Source: Chthoniobacterales bacterium (lineage in GTDB: Bacteria > Verrucomicrobiota > Verrucomicrobiia > Chthoniobacterales > UBA10450). From it: 40,899 nt of DNA. This document shows, piece after piece, positions 23,471 through 33,300 of this stretch (its first letter is position 1; each line of letters begins with the position of its first letter). The stretch is taken from the NCBI GenBank assembly GCA_025934755.1, contig JAICWQ010000006.1, forward strand, positions 1 through 40,899, written 5' to 3'. A model generated the notes under the pieces. The model searched no databases and was not told the origin of the DNA. It worked only from the letters and a program-made list of their open reading frames with translations. The position numbers were made by a program, and so were the translations under genes.

Positions 23471-25663
23471 TCAAAGTTTTTGGGTCATCGCTTCGAGCTG
23501 ATAACACTCGATGATGTCGCCAACGTGATATTCGCTGAAATCGCCGAGCTTGATGCCGCATTCCAAGCCGGAGCGAACTTCCTTCACGTCATCCTGGAAA
23601 CGTCGCAGGGTTGAAAGCCCGCCGTCGTAAACGGGCTGACGCTTGCGAATCACGCGGGCCCGGCCGGTGCGAGCAATCCGGCCATCGGTAACGAGGCAGC
23701 CGGCAACGATACCTTTGCTTAGCTCGAACACTTGTTTCACCTCGGCGTGGCCAAGGACGGTTTCGCGGAATTCCGGATCCAGCAGCCCGGCCATCGCGTC
23801 TTTGATCTGGTCGATCAACTCGTAAATGATGCTGTAGAGTTTGATCTGGACGCCTTCGCGTTTCGCAGCGGTGACCGCCATGTTTTCCACTTTGATGTTG
23901 AAACCGATGACCACCGCGTTCGACGCGCTCGCCAGCAAAATATCCGATTCCGAGATTGGTCCGACGCCGGCGTGAATGATCGCGAGTTCGACTTTCTTGC
24001 TTTCGATTTGATTGAGGGCTGCGCTGATCGCTTCGACTGAGCCCTGGGTGTCGCATTTCAACACCAGACGGAGTGTCTTCCGGCCGTCGGCGGCCTCGAG
24101 CAGGGTCTCGAGGGTTGCACGTTGCGGCACAGCTAATTTTTCCGCGCGTTTGGCCTGCAAACGCTCCTCGCTCAAAGTTTTTGAGGCGCGCTCCGATTCC
24201 ATCACCAGGAATTCGTCTCCCGCGTTTGGCAGACCGGTAAACCCGAGGACTTTCAACGGTGTGGACGGCCCCGCTTCTTTCACGGGTTTCCCTTTGTCGT
24301 CGATCAGCGATTTCACTTTTCCGGAATAATCGCCGCAAATAAACGGCTCGCCGACCTGGAGGGTGCCCATTTGTACGATGACGGTCGCGGTCGGCCCCCG
24401 GCCGGCTTCCACTTGCGCTTCGATCACAGTCCCGCGCGGTGTCGCGGTCGGTGACGCTTTCAAATCCATGACTTCGGCCTGGAGCAACATCATCTCTAGC
24501 AAGTGATCGATGCCGGTCCCGCGAGTGGCGGAGACTTCGCAGACGACGGTTTTGCCACCCCAGTCTTCCGGAGTCAGATCGCGCTCCTGCAATTGCTTCT
24601 TCACTCTGTCGATGTTCGCGCCAGGCAAGTCGATCTTGTTGATCGCGACCATGATCTCAACGTGGGGCGCGGCTTTCGCGTGACTGATCGCTTCGATGGT
24701 TTGCGGCATCATGCCGTCGTCAGCGGCGACGACCAGCACGACAATGTCGGTGACGTTCGCGCCGCGCGCGCGCATGGCGGTGAAAGCCGCATGACCTGGG
24801 GTGTCGATGAAGGTAATTTTTTGTCCCTTGTGATCAACACTGTAGGCGCCGATGTGCTGAGTGATTCCGCCGGCTTCACCGGCAGCGACCCGGGTTTTGC
24901 GGATCGCGTCCATCAAGGAAGTCTTACCGTGATCGACGTGGCCCATGAAGGTGATGATCGGCGCCCGGGGTTTTAGCTCTTCTTTTTTCTGGATGACCGG
25001 CGGCGGGGGTGCGACCACGACCTGCTCGACTTTGTGAACGCCACCGCCTTTTTCGCGACGCTCCTTTTCGAGAACGAATCCGTGACTCTCCGCGATCTTA
25101 GACGCAATGTCGGGCTCGATCGTCTGATTGATGTTGGCGAAAATGTTAAACGTCATCAGCTCGGCGATGAGCTGGTGCGGCTTCAGACCGAGTTCGACCG
25201 CCAGTTGCTTCACAATAATTGGCGGCTTGATATGAATTACATTTTGCGCCGGCGCTTCCGCTTCGGCCGCGGTCTCTGCAGGCGGCGCTTCGGTCGCCGG
25301 TGGCGGCGGCGCCGGTTCTACTTTCTTCGGCGCGGGCGGCGGAGGTGGGGTTTGTAATGAGGCGCGAATTTTCGAGATCGGCGGTAGAACGGTTGTTTTC
25401 TTTTTGACCTCGCCGTCCGCACCCTTCTTTTCCGGGTGCTTCTTATCGATCAGAGAGACGCTTGCCGTTGCGGGTCGAGGAGTAGCAGCCGGTTTCGGTT
25501 GCGGTTTCTCCGGGGCAACGGGGTGAGGCGACGACTTGGCCCCGGGTTTGGGTGCCGGTTCTACTTTCTTCTTGGAAAAGGCAGGCTTGTGGGCAGCGGG
25601 TTTGTGGGCAGCAGGCTTTCTCGCTGCCGGTTTCTTTGCCGCTGACTTTGATTTTGTTGCCAT
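23471..25663 (-). CDS. infB: translation initiation factor IF-2
   Basis: IF-2 is the GTPase that brings initiator tRNA to the ribosome. The 730-residue protein has a low-complexity Lys/Ala/Pro-rich N-terminal region (1-135) with short tandem repeats ([12 protein letters not shown]), and an IF2_N segment about 142-200 ([20 protein letters not shown]). The GTPase has G1 GHVDHGKT (241-248), G2 [11 protein letters not shown]3 DTPGH (287-291) and G4 NKID (342-345). The later domains contain [40 protein letters not shown] and [20 protein letters not shown]. The start is the ATG at 25663, 20 bases after nusA. All expected motifs are present. Confidence 0.97.
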   Translation of the reverse strand: MATKSKSAAKKPAARKPAAHKPAAHKPAFSKKKVEPAPKPGAKSSPHPVAPEKPQPKPAATPRPATASVSLIDKKHPEKKGADGEVKKKTTVLPPISKIRASLQTPPPPPAPKKVEPAPPPPATEAPPAETAAEAEAPAQNVIHIKPPIIVKQLAVELGLKPHQLIAELMTFNIFANINQTIEPDIASKIAESHGFVLEKERREKGGGVHKVEQVVVAPPPPVIQKKEELKPRAPIITFMGHVDHGKTSLMDAIRKTRVAAGEAGGITQHIGAYSVDHKGQKITFIDTPGHAAFTAMRARGANVTDIVVLVVAADDGMMPQTIEAISHAKAAPHVEIMVAINKIDLPGANIDRVKKQLQERDLTPEDWGGKTVVCEVSATRGTGIDHLLEMMLLQAEVMDLKASPTATPRGTVIEAQVEAGRGPTATVIVQMGTLQVGEPFICGDYSGKVKSLIDDKGKPVKEAGPSTPLKVLGFTGLPNAGDEFLVMESERASKTLSEERLQAKRAEKLAVPQRATLETLLEAADGRKTLRLVLKCDTQGSVEAISAALNQIESKKVELAIIHAGVGPISESDILLASASNAVVIGFNIKVENMAVTAAKREGVQIKLYSIIYELIDQIKDAMAGLLDPEFRETVLGHAEVKQVFELSKGIVAGCLVTDGRIARTGRARVIRKRQPVYDGGLSTLRRFQDDVKEVRSGLECGIKLGDFSEYHVGDIIECYQLEAMTQKL
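25584..25643. repeat. four 15-base tandem units in the infB 5' region
   Basis: Units start at 25584, 25599, 25614 and 25629 on the plus strand (GGCTTGTGGGCAGCG, GGTTTGTGGGCAGCA, GGCTTTCTCGCTGCC, GGTTTCTTTGCCGCT). Each encodes a KPAA-H/R-type pentapeptide. Such Lys/Ala/Pro repeats are tolerated in the IF-2 N-terminus and may vary in number. Confidence 0.6.
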
Positions 25664-25683
25664 TTCAAAAAATTATTCATGGC

Positions 25684-26958
25684 TCAACCTTGTTGAGCCG
25701 AGCCCGCTTCTTGTTTTGCATCCTGTTTGTGAACGGCATCGTGAATCTCCTGCGCCTTTGCTTCGTCCACACCAAGAATATCTACCAAATCCTGAACGTC
25801 GGCCGCATGCAAGCCTTCCAGATTGGTAAATCCGGATTTCACCAGCATCACCGCTTGTTCCTCGGTGATTGGCACTGCTTTGGCCAACGCCTGGGCGGCT
25901 TGGGCGACTTTCTGTTCGACCGCCGTGGTCGCTGACGTGTCTTTGTCGATGTTAATTTCCCAACCGGTCAATCGCGAAGTCAGTCGCGCGTTCTGCCCTT
26001 TCTTGCCGATCGCGAGCGAGAGCTGATCTTCATCCACCGAAATCTGGGCGATCTTTTTCTCCAGGTCGAACGCGATATTTTTCACTTTGGCCGGCTTTAA
26101 GGCTTCGAGGATGAAATCTTTCGGATCTGAGCTCCACCGAATGATGTCGACCTTTTCGTTGTTCAACTCGCGGACGATGTTTTTCACGCGCGAACCGCGC
26201 ATGCCCACGCAGGCGCCGACCGGATCCACCTTTTCGTTCGCACTCCAAACGGCGATTTTTGTGCGGTAACCGGCTTCCCGGGCAATGCCGCGGATCTCCA
26301 CCGTTCCATCAGCGATTTCGCTCACTTCCAGCTCAAAAAGGCGACGCACGAAATTCGGATGACTGCGGGAAACAATGATCTCCGGACCGCGCAATCCATT
26401 TTCGACCGCGACGACATAGGCGCGCAGACGATCGCCAACGTTGTAATCTTCAACCACCACGCGTTCGCGCTGCGGCATGATGGCTTCGAATTTTCCAAGG
26501 TCTAGAATGACATCGGAGCGGTCGAATCGTCGCACCGTGCCGCTGACAATTTCCCCCGCTCGATCTTTGAACTCCTCGTAAATCATTTCCTTCTCGACCT
26601 GCCGGATGCGCTGCATCATTGCCTGTTTGGCGGTCTGGGCGGCGATGCGCCCGAAATTCTTTGGCGTAACTTCGACTTCGACGGTGTCGCCAAGTTTTGC
26701 CTCCGGTTTGAGCTTGCGGGCTCGCGTGATCGCGATTTCGTCCTGAGGATTGGTCACATTTTCAACCACGATCAGGTTGGCCAGGGCGCGGATGTCGCAG
26801 GTCTTTGGGTCGATGTCGATGCGCAGATCGCGAGCGGCGCCCACGCTCTTCTTCGATGCCGAAAGCAGGGCGGTGGAAAGAGCTTCCAGGAGGGTCTCGC
26901 GTTTGATTCCGCGCTCCCGCTCCATGTAGTCCAGCATTGCCGCTATTTCCGCGTTCAT
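25684..26958 (-). CDS. nusA: transcription termination/antitermination factor NusA
   Basis: NusA binds RNA polymerase and tunes pausing, termination and antitermination. The 424-residue protein has the N-terminal domain (LDYMERERGIKRETLLEALS), an S1 domain with EIVSGTVRRFDRSDVILDLG. KH1 has DPVGACVGMRGSRVKNIVRE and KH2 has LSLAIGKKGQNARLTSRLTG. The tail has a HhH-like segment (KSGFTNLEGLHAADVQDL) and a polar end, without long acidic repeats. It is the first gene of the nusA-infB-rbfA-nrnA-truB-ribF operon. Its start, ATG 26958, is immediately preceded by a large stem-loop leader. rimP, which often precedes nusA, is absent here. Confidence 0.97.
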   Translation of the reverse strand: MNAEIAAMLDYMERERGIKRETLLEALSTALLSASKKSVGAARDLRIDIDPKTCDIRALANLIVVENVTNPQDEIAITRARKLKPEAKLGDTVEVEVTPKNFGRIAAQTAKQAMMQRIRQVEKEMIYEEFKDRAGEIVSGTVRRFDRSDVILDLGKFEAIMPQRERVVVEDYNVGDRLRAYVVAVENGLRGPEIIVSRSHPNFVRRLFELEVSEIADGTVEIRGIAREAGYRTKIAVWSANEKVDPVGACVGMRGSRVKNIVRELNNEKVDIIRWSSDPKDFILEALKPAKVKNIAFDLEKKIAQISVDEDQLSLAIGKKGQNARLTSRLTGWEINIDKDTSATTAVEQKVAQAAQALAKAVPITEEQAVMLVKSGFTNLEGLHAADVQDLVDILGVDEAKAQEIHDAVHKQDAKQEAGSAQQG

Positions 26959-26964
26959 AAAGCA

Positions 26965-27025
26965 TCCAGTCCGCAGACCAAAAGGAGTGGGACAACGTTT
27001 CCCACTCCTTCCAGCGCGGACTGGA
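26965..27025 (-). promoter_or_regulatory. nested stem-loop leader in front of nusA (possible attenuator)
   Basis: On the transcript side the outer arms TCCAGTCCGC/GCGGACTGGA pair over 10 bp (27016-27025 with 26965-26974). Inside, AAGGAGTGGGA/TCCCACTCCTT pair over 11 bp (27000-27010 with 26982-26992) with a 7-nt loop. The inner stem is followed in the minus-strand transcript by TTTTGG-like sequence, so it could work as a terminator/antiterminator. The outer stem ends only six bases before the nusA start codon, where no normal SD is seen. Confidence 0.6.
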
Positions 27026-27030
27026 CCCTG

Positions 27031-27058
27031 AATTTACCTTCAGGCCGGGAACCGTCAA
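27031..27058 (-). promoter_or_regulatory. candidate sigma70-type promoter for the nusA operon
   Basis: On the minus strand TTGACG (27053-27058) is followed after 16 bases by TAAATT (27031-27036). The expected start of transcription, near 27024, falls at the first base of the nested stem-loop leader. It lies in the divergent gap between nusA and the GT39 gene. Confidence 0.55.
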
Positions 27059-27105
27059 GCTGAGGGGTTGAACCGGCGGAGCGAAGCGTCCAACATTCCA
27101 GCATC

Positions 27106-28536
27106 GTGAATTCGCGAACGTCCAATCTACTGATTGTCCTGCTGGTTTGGGCGGCGCTTTATCTGTCCGCGCTCGGATCGCTGGCCATCAAAGGCGAGGA
27201 AGGCCGCCGCATTTTGCCGGGAATCACGATGTTGCAAACGGGCAATTATCTTGTGCCGCAGGTCGGCGGCGAAACGTATTTTCGAAAACCGCCCCTGATC
27301 AACTGGCTCGTAGCCGCGTCATTCAAGATCTTCGGCCGGCAAAATGAGTGGACCGCGCGGGCGCCCTCGGTGATTTGCGTTTTGCTGGTTGCGATCGCGT
27401 TCGTCACTGTTGCCCGGTCAAGCCTGGGCGCGCCTGGATCGCTTATCGCCGCCCTGATTTGGTTGATCAATGCCGGCATCATCGAAAAGGGCCGATTGAT
27501 CGAGATCGAAGCGCTTTACGTTTCCCTTTGCGCGCTCGCAATCATTTTCTGGCTTAGTTGGTGGTTGCAAAAAAAATCACCGTGGCTGATCTGGACGGTT
27601 CCGTTTATTTTTCTGGGGCTCGGCTGGCTGGCAAAAGGTCCGGTTCATCTTTTGTTTTTCTACGGCGTCGTGATCGCCGTAATTTGGAAAGAACGAAGAT
27701 GGAAAGCGCTGGTTCATCCCGCGCACTTCCTTGGCATCATTGTGATGCTCGGAATTTTCGCGGCCTGGGCGATTCCATTTGTGCACGCGACGAACCAGGC
27801 GACGGCTACGACCAAGTGGTCGCAGCAGTTCACCGGACGGCTCCGCGGAACTGATTTCGAGCTGGGTCGCTGGATTTTCAACATTCCTCATGGCGTTCTT
27901 TATCTTCTGCCTTGGGCCATTTTTCTTCCCCTGGTGCGGTTTCAAAATTTTTCGAACGATAAAGATCGACAACTTGCGCGCGGTCTCGTTTGGGGGGCGA
28001 TCGTTCCGTTTGTCGTTGTGAACCTTGTTCCAGGATCGATTCCGCGTTACGCGATGCCGGCAATCGTTCCGGCAATTTGGTTGCTGGCGATGACGTTGAC
28101 ACAGGAGGATTTGTGTTGGCCGAGGCGGCTCAGTGGAAAAACGTTTTCCTGGAGAGCGCGGCAGCGCTGGATTGTCGGCATCGTCATTGTCGCATGTCTT
28201 GCGATGTGGACTTACGCGATCGCGGTGGTGCCACGATTGCATCAGCGGCAACGGATCAAGGGGCTCGCCGCGCAGGTGGAATCGAACATTCCGCGAGGCG
28301 AGACGGTGTACGCGCTCGATCCAAATTATCAGCCGATCTTCTTCTACATGCGCTCGAAGGTGGCCTATGCCAGCGACATCGACGAGGTGCCGGTCGATGC
28401 GAAATATCTTTTGGTGCGGCCGGAGCGGGAGCAGGAAGTGTTGGAAAGCAATCACTGGGCGCCGCGTCAGCCGCGCCGAATCATGCGGAGCACGGATTAC
28501 CGAAAGGAATCGATCCTCCTGCTTAAGATTGAGTAA
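27106..28536 (+). CDS. GT39/ArnT-like membrane glycosyltransferase
   Basis: The 476-residue product has an N-terminal transmembrane helix (LLIVLLVWAALYLSALGSLA), then the family-typical first loop with acidic GEEGRRILPGITMLQTGNYL and the FRKPPLINWLVAASFKIFGR motif. This is the pattern of lipid-carrier-dependent transferases such as ArnT or PMT-like GT39 enzymes. About ten hydrophobic helices follow, and the last ~100 residues look like a soluble extracytoplasmic part (ALDPNYQPIFFYMRSKVAYA). It would use a polyprenyl-linked sugar to modify lipid A, other lipids or protein; the substrate is not visible. The start is GTG at 27106. It is divergent from nusA, and the MarR gene begins 61 bases downstream. 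Confidence 0.8.
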   Translation: MNSRTSNLLIVLLVWAALYLSALGSLAIKGEEGRRILPGITMLQTGNYLVPQVGGETYFRKPPLINWLVAASFKIFGRQNEWTARAPSVICVLLVAIAFVTVARSSLGAPGSLIAALIWLINAGIIEKGRLIEIEALYVSLCALAIIFWLSWWLQKKSPWLIWTVPFIFLGLGWLAKGPVHLLFFYGVVIAVIWKERRWKALVHPAHFLGIIVMLGIFAAWAIPFVHATNQATATTKWSQQFTGRLRGTDFELGRWIFNIPHGVLYLLPWAIFLPLVRFQNFSNDKDRQLARGLVWGAIVPFVVVNLVPGSIPRYAMPAIVPAIWLLAMTLTQEDLCWPRRLSGKTFSWRARQRWIVGIVIVACLAMWTYAIAVVPRLHQRQRIKGLAAQVESNIPRGETVYALDPNYQPIFFYMRSKVAYASDIDEVPVDAKYLLVRPEREQEVLESNHWAPRQPRRIMRSTDYRKESILLLKIE

Positions 28537-28546
28537 GCCGCTGGCA

Positions 28547-28552
28547 TTGACA
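28547..28552 (+). promoter_or_regulatory. candidate -35 box for the marR-RND operon
   Basis: A perfect TTGACA stands 46 bases before the marR start. A clear -10 box is not visible at the right spacing (TAGTTA at 28570 is weak) and would overlap the palindrome at 28572-28585, which fits repression. Confidence 0.4.
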
Positions 28553-28571
28553 GTGCTTCGGACTGGAATTA

Positions 28572-28585
28572 GTTAGCAAGCTAAC
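28572..28585. promoter_or_regulatory. palindromic operator candidate upstream of the MarR gene
   Basis: GTTAGC-AA-GCTAAC is a perfect 14-base dyad 13 bases before the GTG start of the MarR gene and just downstream of a TTGACA box. MarR family proteins commonly bind such sites and repress their own operon. Confidence 0.55.
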
Positions 28586-28597
28586 GATTTTTGATCC

Positions 28598-29095
28598 GTG
28601 AAACCTAACGACGTCGATCTTTTGGGTCCTCTCTTGCATGGGACGGCCCGGGCTTGGCGGCTGAAATTGGACGAGCGACTCAAACCGATGGGTCTGAGCC
28701 AGGCGAAATGGCGGACTTTAATGCATTTGTCCGCCGCGACCGATCCGATGACCCAGGCCGAGATCGCATCCCATCTCGGAATTGAAGAGCCGTCTTTGGT
28801 GACGTTATTGCATCGTCTGGAAGGCGATCGCTGGGTCGCGCGCAAGAACGCCTCTCACGATCGGCGTTGTAAAACGGTCCATTTGGCGCCGCGCGGCCAA
28901 CGCGTTATTGAGCAAATCAGCGCCGCGGCGGTCAAACTTCGTCACGAGTTACTGGACGATATTTCAGTCGCTGATTTGAAAACTTGTATTCGGGTGTTGG
29001 ATCGCATCCGACAAAAAGCAGAAAAGGGGAATGCTAACGGCAACGGGAAACAGGCCCGAGCTCGAATTTCAGCGCGAAAGAACGGTCAAAACTAA
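28598..29095 (+). CDS. MarR family transcriptional regulator
   Basis: The 165-residue protein is a winged helix regulator. Features: LHGTARAWRLKLDERLKPMG (dimer helix), then LSQAKWRTLMHLSAATDPMT, the helix-turn-helix with TQAEIASHLGIEEPSLVTLL. The recognition and wing follow in HRLEGDRWVARKNASHDRRC, KTVHLAPRGQRVIEQI. The start is GTG at 28598. An adaptor and an RND pump follow closely on the same strand, so it is probably their repressor, responding to a small phenolic or toxic compound. The palindrome at 28572-28585 is its likely operator. The C-terminal tail of about 25 residues is Lys/Asn/Gly-rich (KGNANGNGKQARARIS). Confidence 0.92.
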   Translation: MKPNDVDLLGPLLHGTARAWRLKLDERLKPMGLSQAKWRTLMHLSAATDPMTQAEIASHLGIEEPSLVTLLHRLEGDRWVARKNASHDRRCKTVHLAPRGQRVIEQISAAAVKLRHELLDDISVADLKTCIRVLDRIRQKAEKGNANGNGKQARARISARKNGQN

Positions 29096-29156
29096 TATGG
29101 GGATTCGATTAGATTCTGGAAATGGAGCGGCGACTGAAGTTCAGGAGACTAATCGG

Positions 29157-30305
29157 ATGAGAGGCATCCGTGAAAAGAAGCCACGCATTCCGCGTTGGGG
29201 GATTTTTCTTTTTGTCATTCTGGCCGCCTTCGCGGTCGCGCGCACCTTGCAACGCGGCGTTGAAAAATCGAAAGCGGCCCAGCCACCGGTGCGCCCGGTC
29301 CTGGTCGCGCAAGTAATCACCAAGGACGTTCCAGTTTATCTGGACGAAATCGGAACGTGCGCCGCCTACGAGACGGTCCAAGTCCAGGCCCAGGTGGCCG
29401 GACAGATCAAGAGCCGCGATTTTCAGGATGGTGCTGATGTGAAAAAAGGAGACCCGCTTTTCACGATCGATCCGCGCCCATATCAAGCTGCGCTGGACCA
29501 GGCGAAAGCGCAGGCGGCGTTCGACCAGGTAACGATGAAGCGTCAGGCCGATTTGCGGTCGAAAGGCGTTAACGCGGCGCAGGACTACGACACGGCAGTG
29601 GCGAACGCCCAAAAATCGCAGGCCGCGGCCGAGGCTGCTCAAGTGAATCTCGATTTTTGCTACATTAAGTCGCCGATCAACGGACGAGTAGGTCTGCGCA
29701 ACGTCGACATCGGTAATTTGGTCGGTCCCACCAGTCCGCCATTAGTCGTGATCCAGGGTCTCGATCCGATTTACACTGATTTTACCGTGGCGGAGACAGA
29801 CTTGGCCTTAGTGAGGAAATACCTCGGCGGACCAAACGTAAAGGTGCAAACCTATTCGCCCGATGAAAAAAGAGCGCCGCGAATGGGCGATTTATATTTC
29901 ATCGACAACGCGGTCCAGCCTGGTTCGGGCACGGTGAAAGCGCGGGGGGTGACGCCGAACTCTGATCGCGCTCTCTGGCCATCAGAATTTGTGCGAGTTC
30001 GTTTCATTCTCGACATGATCAAGAACGCGAAACTCGTTCCGTCCCAAGCGGTGCAGATCAGTCAAAGCGGGCCTTTTGTTTTTGTGGTGAAGCCCGACAA
30101 CACCCTCGATCTGCGCCCGGTTAAACCGGGTCAACGGCAGGACGGCGATCTGCAAGTGATTGAAAGCGGGTTGCAGCCAAATGAAAACGTCGTCGTGACC
30201 GGGCAACTCGCGCTTGCCCCCGGAGCAAAAGTGGATCCCCAACCCTACAATTCGTCTCAACTGGCAGCCGACGAAAATAGCGCGGCGGCCAAGAGCTCGA
30301 AGTGA
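29157..30305 (+). CDS. RND efflux periplasmic adaptor (HlyD/AcrA family)
   Basis: The adaptor connects an inner-membrane RND pump to an outer-membrane channel. From the ATG at 29157 the protein has 382 residues, beginning with a membrane anchor (WGIFLFVILAAFAVARTL). The lipoyl half motif VQVQAQVAGQIKSRDFQDGA, followed by DVKKGDPLFTIDPRPYQAAL, is typical. A helical hairpin (AFDQVTMKRQADLRSKGVNA) and the second half YIKSPINGRVGLRNVDIGNL follow, then beta-barrel sequences (IQGLDPIYTDFTVAETDLAL). The SD AGGAG (29143-29147) supports this start; an ATG at 29097, right after the marR stop, is an alternative. The RND pump follows. No outer membrane factor gene is in the cassette. Confidence 0.9.
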   Translation: MRGIREKKPRIPRWGIFLFVILAAFAVARTLQRGVEKSKAAQPPVRPVLVAQVITKDVPVYLDEIGTCAAYETVQVQAQVAGQIKSRDFQDGADVKKGDPLFTIDPRPYQAALDQAKAQAAFDQVTMKRQADLRSKGVNAAQDYDTAVANAQKSQAAAEAAQVNLDFCYIKSPINGRVGLRNVDIGNLVGPTSPPLVVIQGLDPIYTDFTVAETDLALVRKYLGGPNVKVQTYSPDEKRAPRMGDLYFIDNAVQPGSGTVKARGVTPNSDRALWPSEFVRVRFILDMIKNAKLVPSQAVQISQSGPFVFVVKPDNTLDLRPVKPGQRQDGDLQVIESGLQPNENVVVTGQLALAPGAKVDPQPYNSSQLAADENSAAAKSSK

Positions 30306-30314
30306 TTTTTGCCG

Positions 30315-33300
30315 ATGGACTATTCGGACGAACACGATGGGTCGGGAAATGGCGACCACAGTTCGCTAGATCAGAATCGTAGAAGATCCGCAGCTGAAGG
30401 TGGCTCGCCGCACTCGCCGAAGTTGGTTCCGGTAAAAGGCACCGGACTTTCCGGACCATTTATTCGCCGGCCGGTGATGACGGTGTTGTTGACCTTGTCG
30501 GTGATCGTTGCCGGCATTGCGACTTACAACAAACTCTCGGTTAACGATCTTCCGGCGGTTGATTACCCGATCATTCAAGTCAGTTGCGCTTATCCAGGCG
30601 CAGATCCGGTGACGATGGCGAACAACATCGCGACGCCGCTCGAGAAACAATTCCTCCAAATTCCGGGGCTCGACATTATCACCAGTTCGAGCACCCAGGG
30701 AAACACGTCGCTCACCTTGCAATTTGTTCTGAGCAAAAGCATCACTGACGCGGCCACTGACGTTCAGGCGGCGATTCAACGCGCGACTGGCAAATTGCCG
30801 ATCGACTTGCCGAGTCCCCCCACGTTTTCCAAAACGAATCCAAACGATCAGGCAGTTTATCTGGTCGGGTTCATGTCGGACACGCTCACCGACGGCGATC
30901 TATATAAGTACGCGTCGACCGTAGTGGCCCAGCGCATGGCGATTCTCCCCGGCGTTTCGCAAGTGAATATCTACGGGGTTCAAGGTGCGATCCGAATCAA
31001 AGCCGATCCGGCGGCCCTGGCTTCGCGCGGTTTAACCATGGACGATCTGGCGAACGCGATTAAAGCGGGAACGGTTTACTCCGGCGCAGGCCAATTCGAT
31101 GGCCCCCATCGCACATTTGTCCTTCAGCCGAATGGGCAGATCGACGAGGCGGAAGGATATCGCAATTTGATCGTCGCCCGGAACAAGGACCGTTCACCGG
31201 TTTATTTGCGCGACATTGCCGAAGTAAAACAAAGCGTACAGGACGAGCGCACTTCGCGGTTCTTCTGGGTGCGCGGGTTCAAGCGCCCGCCCGGAACCAC
31301 CGTTGTTCTCGCCGTTTCCCGGCAGGCCGGTGCGAATGCGGTTGAAGTGGCGAATTCGGTGAAGGCTCTTTTTCCGGAGCTGCGCGCGAGTTTGCCGGGC
31401 TCGATTTCGTTTCTACCGGTGTTCGATCGTTCGCAAACAATCGTGAATTCGGTGCACGACGTGCGGATGACCCTGATGATCGCGTTCGTGCTGGTAGTGA
31501 TGGTAATCTACGTTTTTCTCGGCCGCGCCACCGACACCCTGATTCCGGCTGTCGCCCTGCCGCTTTCGTTGCTGCTCACCTTTGCCGTGATGTACCTGCT
31601 CGGATTTTCCATCAACAACCTGACTTTGATGGCGCTCACTCTGGCCATCGGATTTTTGGTCGACGACGCAATTGTCTTCCTGGAAAACGTGATCCGGCGC
31701 GCTGAGCACGGCGAATCGATTCTAAAAGCCGCTTACAACACCGCGGGAGAAATATCCTTTACCATTCTGTCGATGACGCTTTCCCTCGCTGCGGTTTTCA
31801 TCCCCCTGGTATTTTTGCCGGGATTGCTCGGGCGAATTTTCCAGGAGTTTTCCATCACGATCATTGTCGCGATTCTCGCGTCCGGTCTAATCTCGTTGAC
31901 CCTGACCCCATTGATGTGCGCGCGCATTCTGGGTGAACGCAGAGCCGGCCACAAAAAAGCGCGAATGGAAAAGTGGACCGGCGATTTCATCAAGCGCGTG
32001 ATCGGTTGGTACAGTGTCGCTCTGGACAAATTTTTGGATCGCGCCTACCTGACGGCGCCAATTCTCCTTGTCTGCATTATCGGTCTGTGGTTTTTCTTCA
32101 CCCATTTGCCGTTCACCCTGCTGCCGGTTGGGGACAGCGGTTTTGCTCGCGGTGTTTTCATTGCCCAGGAGGGTGCCTCGCCCGACCAGATGCGGGCGTT
32201 TCAAAAACAGGTAAACGAGAAAGTTCAGGCGGAGCCGAGCATTGCGCAATTTTTCACGAACGTTGGAACCGGATCGCGGACCGCGTTGTCGCAGGGAATT
32301 GTCTTTTGCGTTTTCAAACCGCGGGAGCAACGTGATCCGATCGAACAATGTCTGCTGCGACTGCAAAAATCGATCAGCTCCATTCCCGGGCTGACCGCGG
32401 TTATCTCTCCGAGTCCGGTTTTGCAAATCAATATCGGCGCAACCAATCAAACCCAGGGGCAATACGCTTACACCCTTAGCGGGATCGTCCCGGAAGATGT
32501 TTACAAGGCGACCGACCAAATGATGGCGAAGCTGCGCACCTACAAGGGATTCGCATCGGTGCGTTCGGATCACTACAACAGCACGCCGAATCTCACCGTG
32601 AACATCGACCGGGAGCGGGCGGCAACCTACGGGGTTTCAACCTCCGCGATTCAAAGTTTGTTGAAAAACGCCTACTCCCAAAACTACGTTTATTTAATCA
32701 AGCAACCGGACGATCAATATCAGGTCATCCTCGAAGTAAAAAATAACGAGCGCGCGCAGCCAAGCGATCTTGATAACCTCTACGTTCGCAGCAATACCGG
32801 CAACACAATCGCTCCGTCGGGCGGAACCGGCAGCGGCGGAATCACGACTACGACAGGAACCGCGTCCGACCTGGTGCCATTGCGGGCGGTTACCTCGACC
32901 ACCCTGGTCGTCGGACCGCAGGCAGTGAATCATTTCGACCAGTTCACCAGCGTCACCATCAATTTCAATTTGTTGCCGGGCGAAGCGATTGGCGACGCCA
33001 CCAGGTTCATCGAAGATTCCTTCGCACAAGTGCACGAGGAATTGCCGAGCGTGCAATCGACCTTCCAGGGTGAAGCGCTGGTGTTTCGTCAACTGTTTCA
33101 GGCGCTGCCGTTGCTTTTGATCGGCGCAATCTTCGTCATGTACGTGATCCTCGGAATTCTTTACGAGAGTTACGTCCATCCAATCACTGTCTTGTTCCCG
33201 GCTATTGTCCCCGCAGTCGTTGGCGGCCTCGCTACCCTGTGGATTTTCGGGTCGACCTTGTCGCTTTACAGCGTGATCGGACTTTTCCTGTTGCTTGGGA

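Noticed and set aside
26965-27025. Stem-loop as a member of the palindromic repeat family
   Set aside because: Its arms differ from the doublets, and the fit between promoter candidate, transcript start and nusA start favours a leader. The repeat possibility is not fully excluded.
27577-28455. 292-codon open frame on the minus strand opposite the GT39 gene
   Set aside because: Its composition (His/Arg/Asn rich) is typical of antisense translation of hydrophobic codons.
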